A stretch of 64,000 bases of DNA from Streptomyces netropsis (GTDB lineage Bacteria > Actinomycetota > Actinomycetes > Streptomycetales > Streptomycetaceae): NCBI RefSeq assembly GCF_014203545.1, contig NZ_JACHJG010000011.1:124001-188000 (forward strand), read 5' to 3'. The notes below the pieces were generated by a model. It saw only the letters and a program-made list of their open reading frames with translations. It made no database searches and had not been told where the DNA came from. Position numbers and translations under genes: made by a program. Positions within the stretch are counted from its first letter, which is position 1. The number at the start of each line of letters is the position of its first letter. Of the stretch, positions 57,873 to 64,000 are shown one piece after another.

Positions 57873-58232
57873 ATGGCCGATCAGGCGCACGGCGCGGGCA
57901 GCGGCAAGGGGCACACGATCGAGGTCAGAGCGGGCGCCGCACACGTCCGCGTGGTGCGGGACGGGCAGGTGCTGGCGGAGAGCCGACGGCCCGTCCTGCT
58001 CTTCGAGACCGGGCTGCCGGTGCGCTACTACCTCCCCGAGGAGGACGTCCGCACCGAGCTGCTGACGGCCTCGGACACCCATACGTACTGCCCGTTCAAG
58101 GGCACGGCGTCGTACTGGTCGCTGCCCGGCGGGGGGAAGGACGCCGTGTGGGCGTATCCGGACCCCAAGCCGAAGGTCGCTGAGATCAAGGGGATGTTCT
58201 GCTTCTACGACGTCGAGATCGTGCGGAACTGA
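57873..58232 (+). CDS. DUF427 domain protein
   Basis: 119 residues. The DUF427 core is clear: VRVVRDGQVLAESRRPVLLF, then YYLPEEDVRTELLTASDTHT, YCPFKGTASYWSLP and AYPDPKPKVAEIKGMFCFYD. It is a small beta-barrel family of unproved function. It lies 132 bases after rsr on the same strand; whether it is linked to Ro biology is unknown. Start ATG 57873 has GAAGGGG upstream; a longer frame to 57810 is not supported. Confidence 0.82.
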   Translation: MADQAHGAGSGKGHTIEVRAGAAHVRVVRDGQVLAESRRPVLLFETGLPVRYYLPEEDVRTELLTASDTHTYCPFKGTASYWSLPGGGKDAVWAYPDPKPKVAEIKGMFCFYDVEIVRN

Positions 58233-58610
58233 ACGGGACCGGTCGGCGTGAGTACCTCCGGACGTCAAAATCTCATCAAGACCGGTCCGAAGCGCGCAGG
58301 GGCTGCCGGGGCGGAATGCGGCAGGCTACAGGAGTCGCATGGAGGCCGGATGTCATGTCCGGGGGCGACGTGCATTTTCGGTTCAATCGGCCCTGTGTCG
58401 TGCGGCTGTTCGACGGCAGCCGGACGTGCGGGCACGCCCTGTAGGCAGCCGGGGACAGACCGTCCAACGTTGGCCATTGATAGTCGCCATTCTGGCTGAA
58501 ATGTGGTGGGTGACCATGACCCGTCCTGTTACCGTCGATTCCGATCTTGATCGTGCAAGTCGGTTCATCAGAGCTGTTCTTCTGTCACATCGGATCACCA
58601 GAGGTCGAGT
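58233..58610. other. Intergenic region between DUF427 and LuxR genes
   Basis: 378 bases with no gene. GGACCGGTC (58236-58244) and GACCGGTCC (58280-58288) form 9-base arms just after the DUF427 stop and may act as a terminator. The right part (58480-58610) is AT-richer and should hold the promoter of the LuxR-family gene; no confident -35/-10 was picked. Confidence 0.4.
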
Positions 58611-61499
58611 GTGGCTTCACGAAAGAGAGAACGCGTGGCGGTCAGCAGCGGCATAGGTCACGGCGCCACCCGGCTCCTGGTCGGCCGATCCACCGAGCTG
58701 AACGACTTGGAACGGCACGCCGCGAAAGCACGCGGCGGCGCCGCACGGGCGGTCCTCGTCCGCGGCCCCGCCGGGATCGGCCGGACCAGCCTGCTGTCCT
58801 CCCTCACCGAACGGCTGCGCTCCAACGGCATGGCCGTCCGCTCCTTCACCGGCCGCGAGACCGCCGTACGGCCCGAGCCGTACCGGGCCGCGCACGAACT
58901 GTTCGGGGCGGCACCCACCCCGGCACCCGCCCGCACCGCGCCCCGCACCCGGGGCACGGCGCCCGCCGCGGCCGCCGCCTGCCTCGCCTACGCCGCCCAG
59001 CGACGGCTCTACGGACACGCCGTGGCCCTGCTGGCCACAGGCCCCCTCGCGCTCGTCCTGGACGACGCGCAGTGGTGCGACGAGGCCTCCTTGAAGTGCG
59101 TGGACTTCGTGCTCCGCCGGTCGGCCGACCGACCGCTGCTCGTCCTGTTCGCCCAGCGCACCGAATGCGGCGGGCCCGGCGCGCCGATGCTCGGCGAGAT
59201 CCTCGCCCAGGACCGCTGCGACCTGCTGGAACTGGGCCCGTTGGGAGAGGACGAGACCGCCCGCCTGGTCACCCGCGCCCTGGCGGGCCCGCCCGACGAG
59301 CGCTTCGTGCGACGCTGCGCGGAACTCTCCGGGGGCAACCCGCACCTCCTCCACCGGCTGCTCGCCGGGCTGCGCGAGGCCGGTGTCCGCCCCGACACCG
59401 CCGGCCTGCACCAACTCGAGGTGGTGGGCCAGCGCGTCGTCGCCGCCGCGGTCCCGGCCTACCTGGCCGGCCAGCCCCGCCACCTACGGCAGGTGGCCCG
59501 GGCCCTGGCCATCCTCGGCCGTGACGACGCCGAACCCCTCAGCGCCCTCTCCGGGGTGTCCCTCAAGCGCCTGGCGTCCGCGCTCGACGCCCTGCGGCGC
59601 AACGACGTCATCGCACCCGGCACGACCGGTGCCATGTGCGACGCGGTGCGCTCGGCGGTGCTCGACGGCCTCGCGGCCCCGAAGCTGGAGTGGCTGCGCG
59701 CCCGCGCGGCCCGGGTGCTCAACGACGCCGGGCGCCCCGCCTGGGAGGTCGCCGACCAACTGGTCCTGCTCAAGGAACTGACCGAGCCGTGGATGCTCGC
59801 CGTGCTCCGCGACGCCGCCGCCGAGGCACCGGCGCGCACCACCTCCCAGGCATCGGTGCGCTACCTCCAGCGGGCCCTGGCCGCCGAACTCACCGAGGGC
59901 CAGCGCAAGGACGTACGGATCGAACTGGCCAGGGCCTCGGCGCAGGTGGCACCCGCCATGGCGCTGTGGCACCTGCGCCAGGCCCTCGGTGACACGACCA
60001 CCGCCCGGGACCGCGCGCCCATCGCCGTGGAATACGGGATGACGGCCCTCGGCAGCCGCAGCGCTCCCGAGGCGATCCGCATGCTGGGCCGCACCCTCGA
60101 CGCGCTGACCGCCGAACTGGGCGACGACCCCACCCCGGCCGACCGGGAGCTGCTCACCTCGGTGACCTCCGCCCTGCTGGTCACCGCCGTGAACGAGAAG
60201 GGCGAGATGGCCGCGGTCCGCGAGCGGACCGGCACCCGGCCCACCGCACCGGAGGGGGACAGCCCGGCCGAGCGGCAACTGCTCTCCGCCCTCAGCGGCT
60301 TCGCCGCGCTCGACGGCCGGCCCGCCCACGAGGCGGCGGCGCTGGCCCGGCGCTCACTGCGGGTCGAGGAATCCGTACCCGGCGGCTGGTGGGTGCTCGG
60401 CTCCTCCCTGGTCCTCGCCCTCGCCGACGAGGTCGACGAGGCCCTGGCGGGCCTGGACCGCTCGCTGACCGGCAGCCGCGCACGCTACGAACCGTGGATG
60501 CACCTCGGCGCCCTCGCCGGACGGTCCCTCGTCCGGCACGGGGTGGGCGACGTGGCCGCGGCCGCCGCGGACGCCCGGGCCGCCGTCGAATTCGCGGAAC
60601 AGGGCGAGCGGGCCCCCGGCGCCCCCCTCGCGTACATCGCCCTCGGTACCGTACTGCTCTCCCAGGGCCGCACCGAGCGGGCCGAGGCCGCGTTCGACCG
60701 CGCCGCCCGGCCCGGCCTGGAGCGGCACATCTGGGAGTGGCACCACTACCTCTACGCCAAGGGCCGCGCCCGACGGGAGCGGGGCGACCTCGACGGCGCG
60801 CTGGAGGCATGGCTGCGCTGCGGACGGAGCCTGGAGGAGGCCGGGGTGACCAACCCCGTCCTCGCGCCCTGGTGGCTGCCCGCCACCCACACGCTCGTCG
60901 GCCAGGGCCGCACCCGCGAAGCCGCCGACCTCGTCGCCCGGACCGAACCGTGGGTGCGGCGCTGGGGCACCCCCCGCGCGCAGGGGCTCGGCCTGCTGGC
61001 CGCGGGGATCGTCGCCGAGGGTCGGGCCCGGCTGGACCTGCTCGCCGAGGCCGTGGACGTCCTCGCCGGCTCCCCGGCCCGGCTGGAGCACGCCAAGGCC
61101 GCGTACCAGCTCGGCTGCGAACTGCTGCGTCACGACGACGCCCGGGGCGCGCGCCGCCACCTGCGGAAGGCGATCGAACTCGCCACCCGCTGCGGCTATC
61201 CGATGCTCAGTGAGCGGGCGCGCAGGCTGCTCGTCACCGCGGGCGGCCGGATGCCGCAGCTCGCGTCCAGCCCCGTCGACTCCCTCACCGACAGCGAACG
61301 CAAGATCGCCGTGCTGGCCAAGGGCGGCGTCAGCAACAGGGAGATCGCCGAGGCGCTGTTCGTCACCCCCCGCACGGTGGAGATGCACCTGACCAACGTC
61401 TACCGGAAGCTCGACGTGCGCGGCCGCGCCGATCTGCCCGCGCAACTCGCCGCGTACGGCCCGCCGCCGGGGCGGCGCCCGCGGCGGCCGGGCCGGTAG
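58611..61499 (+). CDS. Large ATP-binding LuxR-family (LAL) regulator
   Basis: 962 residues from GTG 58611 (site GAGGTCGAGT). The AAA/NACHT-like ATPase at the N-terminus has LVGRSTELNDL, a Walker A-like LVRGPAGIGRTSLLSSL (Arg58 in place of Lys) and Walker B LALVLDDAQWCDE. The middle 600 residues are TPR-like helices (ALADEVDEALAGLDRSL, LSQGRTERAEAAFDRAA). A C-terminal LuxR helix-turn-helix reads LTDSERKIAVLAKGGVSNRE and RTVEMHLTNVYRKLDV. Such LALs are often pathway-specific activators. No biosynthetic genes are in view to the right. Confidence 0.87.
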   Translation: MASRKRERVAVSSGIGHGATRLLVGRSTELNDLERHAAKARGGAARAVLVRGPAGIGRTSLLSSLTERLRSNGMAVRSFTGRETAVRPEPYRAAHELFGAAPTPAPARTAPRTRGTAPAAAAACLAYAAQRRLYGHAVALLATGPLALVLDDAQWCDEASLKCVDFVLRRSADRPLLVLFAQRTECGGPGAPMLGEILAQDRCDLLELGPLGEDETARLVTRALAGPPDERFVRRCAELSGGNPHLLHRLLAGLREAGVRPDTAGLHQLEVVGQRVVAAAVPAYLAGQPRHLRQVARALAILGRDDAEPLSALSGVSLKRLASALDALRRNDVIAPGTTGAMCDAVRSAVLDGLAAPKLEWLRARAARVLNDAGRPAWEVADQLVLLKELTEPWMLAVLRDAAAEAPARTTSQASVRYLQRALAAELTEGQRKDVRIELARASAQVAPAMALWHLRQALGDTTTARDRAPIAVEYGMTALGSRSAPEAIRMLGRTLDALTAELGDDPTPADRELLTSVTSALLVTAVNEKGEMAAVRERTGTRPTAPEGDSPAERQLLSALSGFAALDGRPAHEAAALARRSLRVEESVPGGWWVLGSSLVLALADEVDEALAGLDRSLTGSRARYEPWMHLGALAGRSLVRHGVGDVAAAAADARAAVEFAEQGERAPGAPLAYIALGTVLLSQGRTERAEAAFDRAARPGLERHIWEWHHYLYAKGRARRERGDLDGALEAWLRCGRSLEEAGVTNPVLAPWWLPATHTLVGQGRTREAADLVARTEPWVRRWGTPRAQGLGLLAAGIVAEGRARLDLLAEAVDVLAGSPARLEHAKAAYQLGCELLRHDDARGARRHLRKAIELATRCGYPMLSERARRLLVTAGGRMPQLASSPVDSLTDSERKIAVLAKGGVSNREIAEALFVTPRTVEMHLTNVYRKLDVRGRADLPAQLAAYGPPPGRRPRRPGR

Positions 61500-61509
61500 G
61501 AGGTCGGCG

Positions 61510-64000
61510 GTGGTGAGACAGATGTCGTACTCGCGGGACGAGAAGCCGGAGCGCCGGCCGCCCGCGGCCGGCTCCGCCGAAGCGTCGGCGCGGCTCGTCG
61601 AGGGGGAACCCGTCGAGGGGGAACTCGTCGAGCGGGAACTCGGCGAGTGGGAACTCGTCGAGCGGGAGGAGGAGCAGAAGCTCCTGACCGGTCTGCTGAG
61701 GGGCCTGCGCTCCGGGCGGTCGGCGGCGGTCGAGGTCCGCGGCGCCCCGGGCAGCGGCCGCAGCGCCCTGCTGTGCCGGGCCGCGGAACTGGCCGACCGG
61801 ACCGGGGTCAAGGTGGCCACGGCCCAGGCGTCGTGGGAGGAGTCCGGGCTCCGCTACGGCGTGGTCACGCAACTCCTCGCCGCCCTCGCCCCGGCCACCG
61901 GCGCGGGCCACGCACCGCACCGGTCGGGTGACGAGTCGGCGGACCGTGCCTCGGAGCTGTGCCGGGTGTTCCTCACGGCGGCCCGCGAACACCCCCTGCT
62001 GCTCGTCGTCGACGACGTCCAGTGGGCGGACCCGTACTCGCGCCGCTGGCTCCAGGCGCTGGCCCGCAGGCTCGACTCCGCACCCCTGATGCTGCTCACC
62101 GCGCGCAGCGACGCGCTGCCCGGCGGTCCGTACGACCGCATCGAGCTGTGCCCGCTGGCCGACGCGCCCGCCGTCACCGGACACACCCTCCCCCTCGCCC
62201 CCCTGTCGGCGGCGGGGGTGGGCGCGATGCTCGAGGGCAGCTTCACCGAGCCCGCCGACCCGGCCTTCGTCCGAGCGGCGTCCCGGGCGGTGGAGGGCAA
62301 CCCCGCCGTCCTGCGCGCGGTGATCGGCCGGTTCGCGGGCCACGGCTGGGCACCGGCGGCGGACCGGCTGCCCCAGCTGACCGAGGCCGCGGCCGAGGCG
62401 GCCAGGGACCGGGCGGTCCGCACGTTCAGCGTCCTGCCCGAGGAACTCCTCGGCGTCCTGCGCGTCGTCGCGGTGGCCGGCCGGCACTGCACACCCGAGA
62501 TGATCACCGCCCTGGCGGAGCTGCGGACCCTCGGCGCGGCCCGCGCCCTGGAGCTGCTCTCCGGCACCGGTCTGCTGACGGCCGGGGACCGTCCCTCCTT
62601 CGGCGAACCGAAGGCGGCCGAGGCGGCGCTGGCCGGGATCGGCGCGGAGCGCCGCGAGGAGCTGTACGCGCGCGTGGCCGAATGGGCCCACCGCACCGCC
62701 GTGCCCGACGGCGGACTGGCCCGGATGCTGCTCGGCGCGCGCGTCATCGGCCACCCCTGGGCGGTGGAGGTCCTGCGCCGGGAAGCGGCCCGGCGGCGCG
62801 CCGCCGGACACCCCGAGGAAGCGGTACGGCTGCTGCGACGCGCCCTGCGCGAACCCGTCCGCCCACCGCTGCGGGTGCGCATCCTGATCGAACTGAGCAC
62901 GGTGGTGCTGCCCACCTCGCCCGAGGCCGCCGACCGCCACCTGCGCCAGGCGCTGCTCGTCGCCCCGGCCGACGGCACCGTCGGCCCCTCGTGGGTCCGC
63001 GCCGCCGAACTGCTCGTGGCCCGCGGCGATGTCGCCGCCGCCCAACCGCTGATCGCCCAGGCCGCCGCCCGCAGCGAGAGCCGCCCGGCGGACCGCGCTG
63101 CGCTGCGCGCGCTGTACTGGCTCGCCGAACACAGCCAGCAGGGCGCGACGCACGAGCTGGACCAGCCCCGCATGACGGCGTTGTCCACCTCGCCCACCGA
63201 ACCCGCCGAGGCGGGCGTCGTCGCCTGGCGCGGCGCCCTCGGCGGCCACGACATCACCCGCGCCCGCGCCTTGGCCCGCACCGCCCTCGCCCCGCCGGCG
63301 CGGGACACCACGCCCCTGACCGCCCAGCTGGCGGCCTGTCACACGCTCGTCCTCGCCGACGACTTCGCCGAGGCGCGCACCGCCCTGGACGCCGTCCTGG
63401 TGCGCGCCGAGGAGTCGGACGCCCGCGGGGTGACCGGTCTCGCCCTGCTCGTCGATGCCATGGCGGAACTGCGACAGGGGCGCCCCGACCGCGCCGCGAC
63501 CGCCCTCGACCGGGCCCGGGAGACCGTCCCCCAGCACTGCTGGCACCCCCTCATGGCCCCCGGCCCCGCCGCCTTGCGCGCCCTCGTCCAACTGGAGCGC
63601 GGGGACCTCGAAGGGGCCGAGCGGTCCGTCGCGCTGGCCCGCCCCGGCGGCGCCGAGGGCGGCCTCGCCTGGGCCCACCTGCTGTACGCCCGGGGCAGGC
63701 TGCGGCTGGCCCGCGGGCACCGCGGCAAGGCGCTCGCGGACTTCCTGGAGTGCGGCCGCCTGCTGCTCGCCCGTCAGGTGACCAACCCCGCCCTGCTGCC
63801 CTGGCGGTCGGCCGCCGCCCAGGCCCGCGGCCCGCGCCCCGACGACGCCCAGGCCATCGCCCTGCTCGCCGAGGAGCGCAGGCTCGCCCTGGCCTGGGGC
63901 GCGCCGAGCGCGGTGACCACGGCCCTGCACACCATGGGCGCGCGGGCCGCGGACCCGGCCCGCCCCGGTCGGAGCCCCGGCCGGCCGTGGCCCGAGCCCG
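61510..64000 (+). CDS. Second LAL-type LuxR-family regulator, partial at right edge
   Basis: 830 residues are visible; the C-terminal helix-turn-helix is beyond the window. The start is GTG 61510 or 61513, with AGGAGG beginning at 61498 within the upstream stop region. Features are a 25-residue pentapeptide repeat (29-53), a Walker A-like EVRGAPGSGRSALLCRA (Arg84 in place of Lys), ESGLRYGVVTQLL and Walker B LLLVVDDVQWADP. After the ATPase comes a TPR-like region (AALDRARETVPQHCW, LERGDLEGAERSVALARPG). It is a tandem paralogue of the preceding gene, ten bases apart, so both are probably on one mRNA. Confidence 0.82.
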   Translation, partial: MVRQMSYSRDEKPERRPPAAGSAEASARLVEGEPVEGELVERELGEWELVEREEEQKLLTGLLRGLRSGRSAAVEVRGAPGSGRSALLCRAAELADRTGVKVATAQASWEESGLRYGVVTQLLAALAPATGAGHAPHRSGDESADRASELCRVFLTAAREHPLLLVVDDVQWADPYSRRWLQALARRLDSAPLMLLTARSDALPGGPYDRIELCPLADAPAVTGHTLPLAPLSAAGVGAMLEGSFTEPADPAFVRAASRAVEGNPAVLRAVIGRFAGHGWAPAADRLPQLTEAAAEAARDRAVRTFSVLPEELLGVLRVVAVAGRHCTPEMITALAELRTLGAARALELLSGTGLLTAGDRPSFGEPKAAEAALAGIGAERREELYARVAEWAHRTAVPDGGLARMLLGARVIGHPWAVEVLRREAARRRAAGHPEEAVRLLRRALREPVRPPLRVRILIELSTVVLPTSPEAADRHLRQALLVAPADGTVGPSWVRAAELLVARGDVAAAQPLIAQAAARSESRPADRAALRALYWLAEHSQQGATHELDQPRMTALSTSPTEPAEAGVVAWRGALGGHDITRARALARTALAPPARDTTPLTAQLAACHTLVLADDFAEARTALDAVLVRAEESDARGVTGLALLVDAMAELRQGRPDRAATALDRARETVPQHCWHPLMAPGPAALRALVQLERGDLEGAERSVALARPGGAEGGLAWAHLLYARGRLRLARGHRGKALADFLECGRLLLARQVTNPALLPWRSAAAQARGPRPDDAQAIALLAEERRLALAWGAPSAVTTALHTMGARAADPARPGRSPGRPWPEP
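61594..61668 (+). repeat. Five tandem 15-bp in-frame units in the second LAL gene
   Basis: Units of the type CTCGTCGAGCGGGAA occur five times in succession (61594-61668) with a few substitutions, encoding LVEGE, PVEGE, LVERE, LGEWE and LVERE (residues 29-53). They lie directly before the ATPase domain, whose expected start is itself an LVxRE-like motif. Confidence 0.85.

Noticed and set aside
61594..61668. Short tandem array considered as CRISPR-like or regulatory iterons
   Set aside because: Units are 15 bases, directly abutting without spacers, and in frame inside a coding region.

Overview
The window is a high-GC, densely packed chromosomal segment of a streptomycete. Pointers are the strong codon bias, GTG and TTG starts, AGGAGG ribosome binding sites, an XRE/DUF397/ATPase triad, an SSI-type protease inhibitor, a urease cluster without ureE and LAL regulators. 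Gene order is mostly housekeeping (sbcDC, phoD, purB, bio, ure, tap, pfkA, murT-gatD, def), with a few accessory insertions.

Layout. 1-5261: end of a YigZ-like gene, a possible small membrane protein, sbcD-sbcC and an Lrp regulator. 5262-8624: a clearly AT-richer island with two genes read leftward, a 636-residue protein that looks like a pore-forming-toxin-type beta domain fused to a six-bladed propeller and a 156-residue partner. It is bracketed by imperfect 83-bp direct repeats, and the right repeat is a decayed copy of the lrp 5' end. 8651-15041: rhodanese, a Fic/Doc-like pair with a degenerate motif, a GNAT/ACT protein, a flavin disulfide oxidoreductase, and Tat-exported PhoD with a PHO-box-like repeat. 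15061-23281: hydrolase, ECF41 sigma factor, SDR, GntR and ROK regulators, a two-component pair split by a VOC gene, and Mug. 23312-30198: MscL with a zinc ribbon, purB, SGNH hydrolase, two CBS/CorC membrane proteins, GNAT, a monooxygenase relic and a methyltransferase.

30361-35311 is the biotin locus (bioB-bioA, bioD separate, bioF divergent). 35315-37169 is the XRE/DUF397/ATPase triad. 37530-38195 is an NlpC/P60 hydrolase under a c-di-AMP (ydaO-type) riboswitch. 38510-39460 holds a ClpP paralogue lacking the catalytic histidine. 39726-44973 carries an orphan Phd antitoxin and ureABCFGD, with an extragenic palindrome between ureF and ureG. 45143-55735 holds tripeptidyl aminopeptidase, bacterial PARG, SSI-like inhibitor, CtaG, PfkA, GatD-MurT, peptide deformylase and a TetR/acyl-CoA dehydrogenase pair with a likely operator.

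The most interesting region is 55780-57740: a noncoding RNA whose sequence contains a perfect T-arm, a 7-bp acceptor-like stem and a D-arm in permuted order, directly upstream of a TROVE/vWA Ro60 orthologue (rsr). This matches the organisation of bacterial YrlA-type Y RNAs. The window ends with a DUF427 gene and two adjacent large LuxR-family ATPase regulators, the second cut by the right edge and carrying a 15-bp in-frame tandem repeat.

Starts were chosen from ribosome binding sites and family length. Functions rest on motifs read by eye, and no database search was run.
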